Positions 9,408-18,448 of a stretch of 64,000 bases of DNA are shown here, in pieces. Below the pieces are notes generated by a model. It was not told where the DNA came from. It saw only the letters and a list, made by a program, of their open reading frames with translations, and made no database searches. Positions within the stretch are counted from its first letter, which is position 1, and every line of letters begins with the position of its first letter. The DNA is from Mycobacterium asiaticum (GTDB taxonomy: Bacteria; Actinomycetota; Actinomycetes; Mycobacteriales; Mycobacteriaceae), in NCBI RefSeq assembly GCF_001673315.1, contig NZ_LZLQ01000051.1:39403-103402 (forward strand), written 5' to 3'. Both the position numbers and the translations under genes were made by a program.

Positions 9408-12400
9408 GCCGCGACGCCTCCTGCGCGAGTTGCACCCGCGAGGTCAGGCCGAGCTTGGTGTAGATATGCGTCAGATGCGCCTGCACGGTGCGGGGTGAAA
9501 TGAACAACCTCGCGGCGACATCGCGATTGGGCAGGCCTTCGCTGACAAGTTTGACGACGTCGAGTTCGGCGCGGGTCAGTGCGGCCCAGCCGGTGCTGGC
9601 CTTGGTGCGTTCACCGCGACGATGCAGCGCGTAGGCCACAGCCTCCTCATTCGACAGCGCCGCGCCTTCGGTCCACGCGGTGTCGAAGTCATTGTCGCCC
9701 AATGCCTCTCGTGCGACGATGACACGAGACTCGATTGCGGGATCGAGGATCTTGAACCGTACCAACCCCATGCGCAGGCGGGCCGCCTCAGCCGCGCCGA
9801 ACAACCGGGCGGCCAGCGTGTGGTTGTCTGCGTCGGTTGCCAGCACGGCAAGGCAGTCGAGAGCAAACGGAATGAGCAGGTCGGCCTCGAGTCGAACCGC
9901 CAGGTCGAGGGAGTCGTAGGCGTCACGTTCGGCGGCGTCGAATTCACCCTGCGCGATTTCTACGTATGCGCGTGTCGTCCAGGACGCGGCGATACTCCAC
10001 CCCGTGGTCGCGGACACGACCTCGTCGGCCCATCGGCGGGCGACGGCGAGGTCACCACATGCCAGAGGAGCCAGCGGCGCCCAGTGGTAGATACCGGCCA
10101 TCAGCGGATCCATCGGGGTCAATGTTCGAGCTGCCGAGAACGATTGCAAGGCAGCAACTCCGTCACCCGCAGCCAGGTGCACGACAGCCGATGCCGCGTA
10201 GACCACGCCGGCGTAGGTATCGAACAGGTCGGTGACGCGATCGAAAGCCACTTTCGCTGCTGTCTCGGCGGCTTCCGTCTGTCCTTGGTAAGCCAGAATC
10301 TGCGCCTGCAGCGAGCGGGCGTGCATGGAATACATGGCGTCGCACGCCGCACTCGCCGCGTCATCGACGGAGCGGATCATCGGCAATGCGCCGGCGAGAT
10401 CTCCGCGCAGAACCTGTGCCCAGCCCATGACGTAGCGGGACTGGCGAGACACGAACCTGTCGCCGATTGCGTCAGCTATGCGCAGCGCTTCTTCCGCGGC
10501 CACCTGTCCGGCAACTGGTTCGCCGAACAGCAGTGCACATACCGCTTCTAGGGAAGTGGTTTGTCCCAGCCACCAGGAATCTCCGCAGGCGCGCGCGATT
10601 TCGGCCGCTTCAGTGAAGTAGGCGAGACGCAGATCCCTGTCGTCGGCGACGCGGCATGCGCAACCGGTCAGCGCCCGCGCCACCAGCGAGGGCTCGCCGA
10701 GTTCACGCGCCGCCGCCAGAGTCTGCTCGGCATGGTCCAAGTCGGCCCTCACGCCCCGGAACGACTCCAGTACAACTCTGCTAACCATCGCGCGTATCCG
10801 GTTGGGCGATGCCTCGACGGAAGAATTCGCGTCGGCGAGTGCGGTGTTCAACCAGTTCAGACCTTCCTGCATCAGCCCCCGGGTCAGCCAGAGCGGCAAC
10901 AGCGATGACGCGAGCGACAACGCCAGATCGGTGTCAGCGTTCTCCCGGCTCCACACGAAAGCCGCTCGCAGATTGTCGATTTCGGTCCCGACGGATTCAA
11001 TTCTTCGTTCATGTTCCGCGGTAGTCGGTGTGTCGAGACCGTCGGCGATCGCGGTGTAGTGGTCGCGGTGACGGGTGCGCACGCTGTCACCCTCGCGCGA
11101 CTCACCGAGCTTCTCCATCGCATACTGGCGGACGGTTTCCAGCAACCGGTAGCGGGTGCCGTGCGGACTGTCCTCGGCGACCACGAGTGATTTGTCGACC
11201 AGCAAGGTGAGTTGATCGAGCACCTGATAGCGCTCGCCGCCGCCGACGGCTTGGGCCGCGTCAAGATCGAACCCGCCGAGGAATACCGCGAGCCGGCGGA
11301 ACAACATCCGCTCGGGTTCGCTGAGCAATTCGTGTGACCAGTCCACCGACGCACGCAGCGTCTGTTGGCGGCGCACTGCAGTGCGGGCGCCACCGGTGAG
11401 CAGCCGGAAAGTGTCCTGCAGACTGCGCAGTATTTCGGCGGGCGCCAGGGCACGGACGCGAGCCGCGGCCAGTTCAATAGCCAACGGTAGTCCGTCGAGG
11501 CGGCGGCAGATCGCGGTCACCGTATCGGCATTGTCGGCATCGACACGGAATTCAGGCTTGATTCGGCGTGCTCGATCGGCGAACAATTCGATGGCCTCGC
11601 CGGCCAAGGACAGCGACGGCACTCGCCAGCTCGTCTCGCCAGCCACCCCGATCGATTCACGGCTGGTCGTCAGCAGTCTCAACGCCGGGCACCCAACCAA
11701 CAAGCCACTCAACAAGGCGGCGCTGGCGTCCAGCAGGTGTTCGCAGTTGTCCACCAGGATCAATATCTGACGATCGCGGATGAACCGTCGCAGCACCTCG
11801 CTGGTTACCTGACCGGGCTGGTCGGGGAGCCCGAGTGCTCGGGCGACCGCTACCGGCACCGCGTCCGGATCGGTGATCGGTGCCAGGTCGACATACCAGA
11901 CACCGTCGGCGAACTCGGGGGCGATCCCCGCCACGACCTGGACCGCCAGCCGCGTCTTGCCGGCCCCGCCCGCCCCGGTCAATGTGACGAGTCGGTTCTC
12001 GGCAAGCGCGTTCCGGATACCGCGGATCTCGGTTTCCCGGCCGATAAAGCTGGTCAGCTGCGTCGGAAGGCGATCGGCGGCAACAGCTTCCGCGGTGCGC
12101 AACGGCGGGAAATCGTTGTGCAGGTCCGGATGGCACAGTTGCATCACACGTTCGGGACGCGGCAGATCACGCAGCGGATGGCTACCCAGATCCGTCAGCG
12201 TGACGTCCGGCGGGAGTTGGTCGACGACAAGCGGTTCCGTGGCGCCGGAGAGTACGGTTTGGCCACCGTGCGCGAGATCGCGCAGGCGGGCTGCCCGGTT
12301 GACGGTCGGGCCGATGTAGTTGCCCTCGTCGCGCAGCTGGATGTCGCCGGTGTGCACCCCGATGCGGAGTTTTATCGGGGCCAACGGTGCCCGCTGCAAC

Positions 12401-12675
12401 TCCAGCGCACAGGCCACAGCGTCGGCGGCACGGGGGAAGGCGATGACGAAACTGTCGCCTTCGCCCTGCTCGACCGGCCGCACCCCGCGGTGAGCCGCCA
12501 CGGCTCTGGCAAGCACCCTGTCGAGGCGCGCGACGGCTTCCTGCATTGTTTTGGGCTGGGTTTCCCACAGCGAGGTGGAACTCTCGACGTCGGCCAGCAG
12601 CAGGGTCACCGTTCCGGTGGGCAGCTCGGCCATGTCGGGGACGCTCCAGCTCGTTTCGCTCATGCTAGCCAGCAT
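9403..12675 (-). CDS. Adenylate cyclase-like / NB-ARC ATPase / LuxR transcriptional regulator
   Basis: A 1090-aa multidomain regulator of the Rv0386/Rv2488c kind. Residues ~20-190 are a class III cyclase homology domain: first metal Asp in LLLADVESS, second in EQGEGDSF, and the NRAARL element. Residues ~210-480 are an NB-ARC/AAA ATPase with P-loop GAGGAGKTRLAV near 232 and ILILVDNCEHLL. A long TPR-like helical region follows. The last 60 residues are a LuxR helix-turn-helix (LTRAELDVVKLVSEGL, SPRTVQAHLTHIYTKL). The metal-binding Asp pair is intact, but whether it makes cAMP cannot be decided. ATGs at 12675 and 12663 are both possible. Upstream lies a strong palindrome at 12718-12754. Confidence 0.9.
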   Translation of the reverse strand: MLASMSETSWSVPDMAELPTGTVTLLLADVESSTSLWETQPKTMQEAVARLDRVLARAVAAHRGVRPVEQGEGDSFVIAFPRAADAVACALELQRAPLAPIKLRIGVHTGDIQLRDEGNYIGPTVNRAARLRDLAHGGQTVLSGATEPLVVDQLPPDVTLTDLGSHPLRDLPRPERVMQLCHPDLHNDFPPLRTAEAVAADRLPTQLTSFIGRETEIRGIRNALAENRLVTLTGAGGAGKTRLAVQVVAGIAPEFADGVWYVDLAPITDPDAVPVAVARALGLPDQPGQVTSEVLRRFIRDRQILILVDNCEHLLDASAALLSGLLVGCPALRLLTTSRESIGVAGETSWRVPSLSLAGEAIELFADRARRIKPEFRVDADNADTVTAICRRLDGLPLAIELAAARVRALAPAEILRSLQDTFRLLTGGARTAVRRQQTLRASVDWSHELLSEPERMLFRRLAVFLGGFDLDAAQAVGGGERYQVLDQLTLLVDKSLVVAEDSPHGTRYRLLETVRQYAMEKLGESREGDSVRTRHRDHYTAIADGLDTPTTAEHERRIESVGTEIDNLRAAFVWSRENADTDLALSLASSLLPLWLTRGLMQEGLNWLNTALADANSSVEASPNRIRAMVSRVVLESFRGVRADLDHAEQTLAAARELGEPSLVARALTGCACRVADDRDLRLAYFTEAAEIARACGDSWWLGQTTSLEAVCALLFGEPVAGQVAAEEALRIADAIGDRFVSRQSRYVMGWAQVLRGDLAGALPMIRSVDDAASAACDAMYSMHARSLQAQILAYQGQTEAAETAAKVAFDRVTDLFDTYAGVVYAASAVVHLAAGDGVAALQSFSAARTLTPMDPLMAGIYHWAPLAPLACGDLAVARRWADEVVSATTGWSIAASWTTRAYVEIAQGEFDAAERDAYDSLDLAVRLEADLLIPFALDCLAVLATDADNHTLAARLFGAAEAARLRMGLVRFKILDPAIESRVIVAREALGDNDFDTAWTEGAALSNEEAVAYALHRRGERTKASTGWAALTRAELDVVKLVSEGLPNRDVAARLFISPRTVQAHLTHIYTKLGLTSRVQLAQEASRH

Positions 12676-12717
12676 GCGGCGCGTATTGGGTGGTGAGCAT
12701 CGGCGAAAACGCTGATC

Positions 12718-12754
12718 GTCCCGGTCGCGCTATGCGTATATACGCGGCCGGGAC
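12718..12754. promoter_or_regulatory. Operator-like inverted repeat upstream of the cyclase/LuxR gene
   Basis: GTCCCGGTCGCG (12718-12729) and CGCGGCCGGGAC (12743-12754) are inverted repeats with one mismatch, and the second overlaps a perfect 12-bp palindrome GCGTATATACGC (12734-12745). The site is 43 bp before the ATG of the 1090-aa regulator, in the space shared with the divergent small ORF. It could bind that regulator or form an RNA hairpin. Confidence 0.5.
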
Positions 12755-12808
12755 CCGCTTGGGGTGTGTCCCGTCTTTTGGACGTGTTTGACCCGGTATG
12801 GCAAGGTC

Positions 12809-13009
12809 GTGGACGTGGGTGAGCTACCTGGTTCGCAGAGCGAGGGTGCGGCGCGACAGACTTCGGGACCGCCGGTACGGCCGTTGTCCTCCGACCAGCA
12901 GCCGGCGACCAAGGCGGACCTGTACGCCGCGGTGGACGCCATGCGCGCCGACATGCGTGAACTGCTGGAGCAGATCAGCACGCTGATCAAGGACGCCACG
13001 CAGAAATAG
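12809..13009 (+). CDS. Small hypothetical protein, predicted helical
   Basis: About 64-66 aa. GTG codons at 12809 and 12815 follow AAGG. The second half (LYAAVDAMRADMRELLEQISTLIKDATQK) has heptad-like spacing and is probably an amphipathic helix or short coiled coil; the first half is Ser/Pro/Gln-rich and likely disordered. It is divergent from the cyclase/LuxR gene and 42 bp upstream of the epoxide hydrolase. I do not recognise a family. Confidence 0.45.
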   Translation: MDVGELPGSQSEGAARQTSGPPVRPLSSDQQPATKADLYAAVDAMRADMRELLEQISTLIKDATQK

Positions 13010-13051
13010 GGCGCCTGTCGCGCGGCATCCCGGGAGCGGCACTATTAGCGG

Positions 13052-14176
13052 GTGAAGCCGTTTCGCATCGATGTTCCCGACGATGTTCTCGACGATCTGC
13101 AATCGCGGCTGGCGCGCACCCGATGGCCCGAGCCCGAGTGCGTGGACGACTGGAGCCAGGGCATTCCGCTGCGTTACACCCAAGACCTCGCCGCCTACTG
13201 GGCCAATCATTACGACTGGCGGTCACGGGAGGCCGCGCTGAACCGATTCGACCACTTCGTCGATCAATTCGACGGGTTAGACATTCATTTCATCCATCAG
13301 CGATCCCCGCACGAGAACGCGTTCCCGTTGCTGATCACCCACGGTTGGCCGGGATCGATCGTGGAGTTCCACAAGGTGATCGAGCCGCTCACCGATCCCA
13401 CCGCGCACGGAGGTCGCGCCGCCGACGCCTTCCACGTGGTCTGCCCCTCACTGCCCGGATACGGCTTCTCCGGAAAGCCGGGCCGCACCGGGTGGGGAGT
13501 GCAGAAGATCGCGTTGGTCTGGGAAGAGTTGATGCTGCGTCTGGGCTATCAGCGGTACGGCGCTCAGGGCGGTGACTGGGGCGCGGCCGTCACGACCCAA
13601 ATCGGCCGCAATGGCGGTCACTGCGCGGGCATCCACCTGAACATGCCGTTGGGTATGCCGACGAAAGAGACGCTGGCCGACCCGACTCCGGAAGAGCAGG
13701 CGGCGCTGGCCGCGCTGGCCGAGCACCGGAAGTCAGGCACCGGCTACTCCAAGCAACAATCGACACGGCCGCAGACAGTGGGATACGGGCTGGTCGATTC
13801 GCCGGTGGGACAACTGGCCTGGATCGTCGAGAAGTTCTGGGCGTGGATGGATTGCGACGGGCACCCCGAGAATGTGCTGACCCGAGATGAGTTGCTGGAC
13901 AACGTGATGCTGTATTGGGTTACTGCGACCGCAGCGTCGTCGGCCCGCCTCTACTGGGAGAGCTTCAAGGTGTGGGGTGATACCAGCCGGGTCGAATTGC
14001 CAACGGGGGTAGCGGCTTTCCCGAAAGAGGTGCTGCGCGCGCCCCGTCGCTGGTGTGAGCCGAACTTCAACATCACCCACTGGACCACCATGCCCCGCGG
14101 CGGGCACTTCGCTGCGTTCGAGCAACCCGAGCTGTTCGTCGAAGACATCCGCAAATTCTTCGCGACGGTGCGCTGA
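13052..14176 (+). CDS. Epoxide hydrolase (EPHN domain, alpha/beta-hydrolase)
   Basis: A 374-aa enzyme of the microsomal/juvenile-hormone epoxide hydrolase type. Residues ~1-110 are the EPHN cap-like N-terminus (FRIDVPDDVLDDLQSRLARTRWP). The oxyanion motif HGWPGS is near residue 92, the nucleophile Asp is in GAQGGDWGAA near 174, and the catalytic His is in MPRGGHFAAFEQPE near 350. It converts epoxides to diols through a covalent ester intermediate. The GTG start at 13052 follows a GGAGCGG segment. It is the last gene of the accessory block before cobD. Confidence 0.88.
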   Translation: MKPFRIDVPDDVLDDLQSRLARTRWPEPECVDDWSQGIPLRYTQDLAAYWANHYDWRSREAALNRFDHFVDQFDGLDIHFIHQRSPHENAFPLLITHGWPGSIVEFHKVIEPLTDPTAHGGRAADAFHVVCPSLPGYGFSGKPGRTGWGVQKIALVWEELMLRLGYQRYGAQGGDWGAAVTTQIGRNGGHCAGIHLNMPLGMPTKETLADPTPEEQAALAALAEHRKSGTGYSKQQSTRPQTVGYGLVDSPVGQLAWIVEKFWAWMDCDGHPENVLTRDELLDNVMLYWVTATAASSARLYWESFKVWGDTSRVELPTGVAAFPKEVLRAPRRWCEPNFNITHWTTMPRGGHFAAFEQPELFVEDIRKFFATVR

Positions 14177-14187
14177 GGGGCCGCTTG

Positions 14188-14245
14188 CCGAGAGTGAATC
14201 TGACGACGCGACACGCCGGGGGAGCGTCGTAGATCGCACACTCGG
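14188..14245. repeat. Dispersed ~58-bp hairpin element, copy 1
   Basis: An imperfect palindrome beginning CCGAGAGTGAATCTGACGAC and ending with GTCGTAGATCGCACACTCGG. It matches the reverse complement of the elements at 26196-26254 and 47856-47914. It occupies the epoxide hydrolase-cobD intergenic space. Confidence 0.7.
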
Positions 14246-14301
14246 CCGGGACCTTGTCACATGCGATCGAGTAGATGACGAATGAGGTGACCGGGCCGAG
14301 A

Positions 14302-15351
14302 ATGTTTGTACATATGAGACGCCGCCCTGTGGTTGCCTCGACACGGCAGACCCGCATCGTCGGCGTGCTGGCCGGCTATCTCGCCGATCTCGCGCTGGCC
14401 GACCCGAAGCGAGGTCATCCCGTCGCGGTGTTCGGTGCTACGGCGGCGAGGCTAGAGCAGAGCACCTACCGCGATGACCGGGCGGCCGGCGCGGCACACG
14501 TGTGCCTGCTGGTCGCCGGGACAGGGGCATTCGGCGCGGTGCTGCAGCGGGGTGGCCAGGGCCGTAGCGTCGCCGCCGTCGCAGTGGCTACCTGGACCGT
14601 GCTGGGGGGCACGTCGTTGGCGCGCACCGGCACTCAGATGGCGGACTTGCTGGCTCGCCGGGATGTGGAGGGGGCACGGGCGCTGCTGCCGTCGCTGTGC
14701 GGACGTGACCCGGCCAGGCTGGACATCGCCGGACTGACCCGCGCGGCGCTGGAATCGGTGGCGGAGAACACCTCCGACGCCCACGTGGCGCCGCTGCTGT
14801 GGGCCGCGGTCGGTGGGGCGCCCGCCGCGCTGATGTACCGCGCCATCAACACGCTGGATTCCATGGTCGGCTACCGCTCGCCCCGCTATCTCCGATTCGG
14901 CTGGGCCGCAGCACGATTGGACGACGTCGTGAATTACGCCGGGGCGCGGGTCACCGCCGCTCTGGTGGTGGCTTGCGCGCCACTGGTGGGCGGGTCCGCG
15001 GTGGGGGCGGTGCGGGCGTGGCGACGCGACGCAGACCGGCATCCCAGTCCCAACGCCGGGGTCGTCGAGGCGACGTTCGCCGGGGCGCTCGGGGTGCGGC
15101 TCGGCGGCCCGACCCAGTACCAGCACGAGCTGGAGCTGCGCCCCACACTGGGGGACGGCGGGCAACCCACGGTGACCGACCTGCGCCGGGCGGTGACACT
15201 GTCACGGGTGGTGCAGGCGGGTGCGGTGGGGGTGGCGTTGGCGTTGGCAGTTGCTTTCTCGACGCTAACGCCGGCGGCCGTAACGGTCGGCGAGTTTCTC
15301 CTCGACGGTCGTCGGCTGAACCGGCGCCGGCACCTCCGCCGCACCGGCTGA
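14302..15351 (+). CDS. cobD: Adenosylcobinamide-phosphate synthase CobD/CbiB
   Basis: An integral membrane enzyme that attaches (R)-1-aminopropan-2-ol or its phosphate to adenosylcobyric acid. Family blocks seen are LADPKRGHPVAVFG near the N-terminus, SLCGRDPARLD, AALESVAENTSDAHVAPLLW, YRAINTLDSMVGYRSPRY and HPSPNAGVVEA. The start is uncertain (ATG 14275, 14302, 14314; GTG 14329). The M. tuberculosis protein aligns best from about 14329; I list 14302. The C-terminus is longer than I remember for M. tuberculosis and overlaps the 3' end of the convergent SURF1 gene by 87 bp. Confidence 0.93.
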   Translation: MFVHMRRRPVVASTRQTRIVGVLAGYLADLALADPKRGHPVAVFGATAARLEQSTYRDDRAAGAAHVCLLVAGTGAFGAVLQRGGQGRSVAAVAVATWTVLGGTSLARTGTQMADLLARRDVEGARALLPSLCGRDPARLDIAGLTRAALESVAENTSDAHVAPLLWAAVGGAPAALMYRAINTLDSMVGYRSPRYLRFGWAAARLDDVVNYAGARVTAALVVACAPLVGGSAVGAVRAWRRDADRHPSPNAGVVEATFAGALGVRLGGPTQYQHELELRPTLGDGGQPTVTDLRRAVTLSRVVQAGAVGVALALAVAFSTLTPAAVTVGEFLLDGRRLNRRRHLRRTG

Positions 15352-16113
15352 CCGCAGTTCCTTTTCCCGCCGACGGGCCCGCACCTCGGAGTAGGCGAAA
15401 TACCCCAGCGCAATCGGGGCCAGGACACCGAACAGAATCCATTGGATGCCGTAGGACAGGAACGGCCCGGCGTCCAGGCGCGGCACCCCGATCACACCCA
15501 GGCCGCCCGGCTGATCCTCGACCAGCTGCAGGTACGACCCCGCCAGCGGCACGCCCGTCAATTGCGCGACCTGTTCGGTGCTGATCGAAAACACCTGCTG
15601 GTAGCCATCTCTGGTGAACGGATCCTTGCCCTGAACGGTCGGCTCGGAATCCCGCAGTCGCGCGGTGATGGTCACCGGCTGGTCCGGCGGCGGCGGGATC
15701 TGCGGTACGTGCGAACCCTGTTCGGGCCGCACGTACCCGCGATCGACCAGGACGATCGGCCCGTCGTCGACCGCGAACGGCGCCAGCACCTCGAACGCCT
15801 GATCGCCCTCGACCGCTCGCAACCGGGCTATGACCCGCACGTCGGGCAGGTAGTGCCCGGTGGCGGTCACCTTTCGCCACTGCGACCCCTCGGCGGACGA
15901 ATCCTGATGGGGGATCAGGGTTTTCAGCGCCACCGGCGCGGTATTGACGGAATCGGCGATCTGCTGGTTTTCCCGGGAGGTCCTGGTGTTCTTGCCCAGT
16001 TGCCAAGGCGCGAGCACGGTGAAACACAGGTAAGTGAACGCGATACACACCAGAGCCAGCGCCAGCCAGCTCGGCCGTAGCAGGAATCTCAGACTGCGAT
16101 TTCCCGCCGTCAT
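15265..16113 (-). CDS. SURF1 family cytochrome oxidase biogenesis protein
   Basis: A 282-aa membrane protein with the SURF1 two-helix layout: an N-terminal helix (LALALVCIAFTYLCFTVLAPWQLG) and a C-terminal helix (ILFGVLAPIALGYFAYSEVRARRREK) flank an extracytoplasmic domain containing WRKVTATGHY and VLVDRGYVRP. SURF1 proteins help insert heme a into cytochrome c oxidase, whose subunits ctaC and ctaF lie at the other end of this window. The ATG at 16113 shares one base with the ptpA stop (TGATG), so I took it over the upstream TTG. Confidence 0.9.
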   Translation of the reverse strand: MTAGNRSLRFLLRPSWLALALVCIAFTYLCFTVLAPWQLGKNTRTSRENQQIADSVNTAPVALKTLIPHQDSSAEGSQWRKVTATGHYLPDVRVIARLRAVEGDQAFEVLAPFAVDDGPIVLVDRGYVRPEQGSHVPQIPPPPDQPVTITARLRDSEPTVQGKDPFTRDGYQQVFSISTEQVAQLTGVPLAGSYLQLVEDQPGGLGVIGVPRLDAGPFLSYGIQWILFGVLAPIALGYFAYSEVRARRREKELRSAGAAEVPAPVQPTTVEEKLADRYGRRR

Positions 16114-16607
16114 CAACCCGATCCGTTCTGGGCGAGTCGCTCGTCCACCCAGGCGTGCAAGCCCGGCAGGGCCGCCTCGATGACGTTGAAAACCTCTTTG
16201 AAATCGTTTTGATCGCCGTAGTACGGATCCTCGACATCCAGGGCGTAGGCCCCTGAACGCGGGTCGAAGGAACGCAACATCCGCAGCCGGCCGTCATCCA
16301 CGCCGAGCTGGCGCAGCACCTGCGCATGGTTGCGGCCCAGCGCGATCACCAGATCCGCGGACAAATGGTCGTCTTCCACCTGAGCGGCGCGGTGGTCGGT
16401 GGGATAACCGTGGTCACGAAGCACCCGCTTGGCCCGCAGATCGGCGCCCTCGCCGACGTGCCAGTTGCCGGTCCCGGCGCTGCTCACCCGAACCACTTCG
16501 CCGAGGCCGCGCTGCTGAATCTGGTGGGCGAACATCTTCTCGGCCATCGGCGAACGGCAGATGTTGCCGGTGCAGACGAACGTCACATGCAGCGTGGAAT
16601 CAGACAC
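16113..16607 (-). CDS. ptpA: Low-molecular-weight protein tyrosine phosphatase PtpA
   Basis: A 164-aa secreted-type phosphatase. In M. tuberculosis the orthologue is exported to the macrophage and blocks phagosome acidification. The P-loop CTGNICRSP begins near residue 12 and holds the catalytic Cys and Arg; the general acid Asp is in DVEDPYYGD. The GTG start (16607) gives VSDSTLHVTFVCTG, matching the known N-terminus; the frame stays open further upstream, but that part overlaps ptkA. The start lies inside the last codons of ptkA (overlap 16600-16607). Confidence 0.94.
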   Translation of the reverse strand: MSDSTLHVTFVCTGNICRSPMAEKMFAHQIQQRGLGEVVRVSSAGTGNWHVGEGADLRAKRVLRDHGYPTDHRAAQVEDDHLSADLVIALGRNHAQVLRQLGVDDGRLRMLRSFDPRSGAYALDVEDPYYGDQNDFKEVFNVIEAALPGLHAWVDERLAQNGSG

Positions 16608-17286
16608 CCAGCACCTTCCGAAGTTCTTCGATTGTCGCGGCATGGGTGACCAGGGTGGGGCCGGCCGGTGCGCCATGGTCGGCGACATCGGCGAAGTCAG
16701 CCTGCCCGTAGCCCCACCCGACGACTACGGTGTCGATGCCGTGCGCGGCCGCACCGTGCACATCGTGGCTGCGGTCACCGACCATCAGGATGCGCTCGGG
16801 CAACGGTCTGAGCTGGTCCAGCGCGTGCGCCAACACCTCGGCCTTGGATTTGCGCGAACCCTGCGGGCAGGCGCCCGCGATTACCTCGAAGTGCTGGTCC
16901 AAGCCGAAGTGATCGAGGATGCGGCGCGCGGTCGGCTCCAGCTTCGATGTTGCCACGGCCAATCGAACGCCCGCCGCCCGCAAATCGGCGAGCAACGGTT
17001 CGATGCCCTCGAAGAGACTGTTCATCGCCCAGCCGCGGCTGCCGTACTCCGCGCGGAAGACCGCGAACGCCTCGTCGGCGCGCCCGTCGAGCTCCATCGT
17101 GCGAAACGTCTCATCCATCGGCGGTCCGACGATGCGCGCGGCCAGATCTCCGTCCGGTATTGCCGCCCCGATATGGGTGAGGGCATGCCGAAAGCTGGCC
17201 ACGATGCCGACGGCCGAATCGGTCAGCGTGCCGTCGAGATCGAAAATCACCAGCTGCGGTGCCTCGTCTCCGATCGAACTCTTCAC
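16600..17286 (-). CDS. ptkA: HAD-superfamily protein, PtkA-type tyrosine kinase
   Basis: About 228 aa with the HAD motif I FDLDGTLTDS, motif II in LAVATSKLEPTARRIL, and the C-terminal GDRSHDVHGAAAHGIDTVVVGWGYG. The M. tuberculosis orthologue phosphorylates PtpA, encoded next door. The start is uncertain. A GTG at 17370 would add 28 residues of Pro/Ser-rich tail resembling the disordered N-terminus of M. tuberculosis PtkA, but would leave only about 10 bp to the divergent cobC, so I list GTG 17286. Confidence 0.88.
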   Translation of the reverse strand: MKSSIGDEAPQLVIFDLDGTLTDSAVGIVASFRHALTHIGAAIPDGDLAARIVGPPMDETFRTMELDGRADEAFAVFRAEYGSRGWAMNSLFEGIEPLLADLRAAGVRLAVATSKLEPTARRILDHFGLDQHFEVIAGACPQGSRKSKAEVLAHALDQLRPLPERILMVGDRSHDVHGAAAHGIDTVVVGWGYGQADFADVADHGAPAGPTLVTHAATIEELRKVLGV

Positions 17287-17383
17287 CAACCCATTGTGCC
17301 CATTGCGGTTCGATGGCGGCCCAGACGTGCGCCGTGGTGCTCCGGATGTCTGCTCCGCGAACTGGCGCACTAGTGTTTCAGTG

Positions 17384-18448
17384 ATGGCTGGTCTGGATCA
17401 GAGCGCGTCAGCCCGCGTGTCGCGGGCGCGCTATCACGGTGATCAAGACGTCCTGCCCGGCATGCTGGATTTCGCGGTCAACGTCCGTCATGCGCAGCCA
17501 CCGGGATGGCTCCTGACCACTCTCGGCGCGCGGCTGGCGGATTTGGCACGGTATCCCAGCAGCGCTGACGTACACGCCGCTCAAGATGCGATCGCCGAGC
17601 GACACGGCCGTTCCCGCAGCGAGGTACTGCCGCTGGCCGGGGCAGCCGAGGGATTCGCGTTGCTCAGCAACCTGCGGCCGCGCCGCGCCGCAATCATCGC
17701 GCCCTCGTTCACCGAGCCGGAAGCGGCTCTGACGGCCGCCGGAATCCCGATACATCAGGTGACTCTGGAACCGCCCTTCACGCTGGACACCGCGCAGGTC
17801 CCAGACGACGCCGACCTCGTCGTGGTGGGGAACCCGACCAACCCGACGTCGGTCCTGCACACCCGCGAGCAGTTGCTGGCCCTGCGCCGCCCCGGGCGCA
17901 TTGTCGTCGTCGACGAGGCCTTCGCCGACTCGGTGCCCGGCGAACCGGAGTCCCTTGCCGGGGACGCCCTGCCCGACGTGTTGGTTCTGCGCAGCCTGAC
18001 CAAGACATGGGCGCTGGCCGGATTACGGGTGGGCTACGCCTTGGGGTCGCCGGAGGTATTGGCCCGGCTCACCGCCCAGCGTGCGCATTGGCCGGTCGGC
18101 ACGCTGCAACTGACGGCGATCGCGGCCTGTTGCAGCCCGCAGGCCGTTGCCGAGGCGGCCGCTGACGCCACGCGGTTGGTCGCCGTTCGCGCGGCGATGG
18201 TCGCCGGGTTGGAGACGGTGGGCATGGCGGTGGTCGCCGGTCAGGCACCGTTCGTCTTGTTCCGCAGCCCTGACGCGGAGTGGATACGAAACCGATTGCG
18301 GGACAACGGAATAGCGATACGACGATGCGACAGCTTCGTCGGCCTGGACGCCACCTACCTACGGGCGGCGGTGCGTCCCGAATGGTCACGGCTGGTCGAA
18401 TCGATCGCCGAGACCCCGGCCTGCCTACCGACTGGGAGTCGCCGGTGA
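17384..18448 (+). CDS. cobC: Rv2231c-type CobC: PLP-dependent aminotransferase-fold (threonine-phosphate decarboxylase-like)
   Basis: A 354-aa fold-type I PLP enzyme. Visible are [12 protein letters not shown], the substrate-cofactor segment [28 protein letters not shown] and the Schiff-base Lys in [18 protein letters not shown] near residue 210. CobC/CobD-type members decarboxylate L-threonine O-phosphate to the aminopropanol phosphate linker of cobalamin; HisC-like transamination is the alternative. The ATG is at 17384 (GTG 17381 also possible). The TGA overlaps the next gene's GTG by four bases. Confidence 0.88.
   Translation: MAGLDQSASARVSRARYHGDQDVLPGMLDFAVNVRHAQPPGWLLTTLGARLADLARYPSSADVHAAQDAIAERHGRSRSEVLPLAGAAEGFALLSNLRPRRAAIIAPSFTEPEAALTAAGIPIHQVTLEPPFTLDTAQVPDDADLVVVGNPTNPTSVLHTREQLLALRRPGRIVVVDEAFADSVPGEPESLAGDALPDVLVLRSLTKTWALAGLRVGYALGSPEVLARLTAQRAHWPVGTLQLTAIAACCSPQAVAEAAADATRLVAVRAAMVAGLETVGMAVVAGQAPFVLFRSPDAEWIRNRLRDNGIAIRRCDSFVGLDATYLRAAVRPEWSRLVESIAETPACLPTGSRR

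Noticed and set aside
3381..14300. attR-like second copy of the tRNA-Val 3' end
   Set aside because: I looked for GGTTCGATACCGTC-like sequence at the far side of the accessory block and saw none, and there is no integrase gene.
16561..17373. 270-codon plus-strand frame over ptpA and ptkA
   Set aside because: Antisense to two well-recognised genes.
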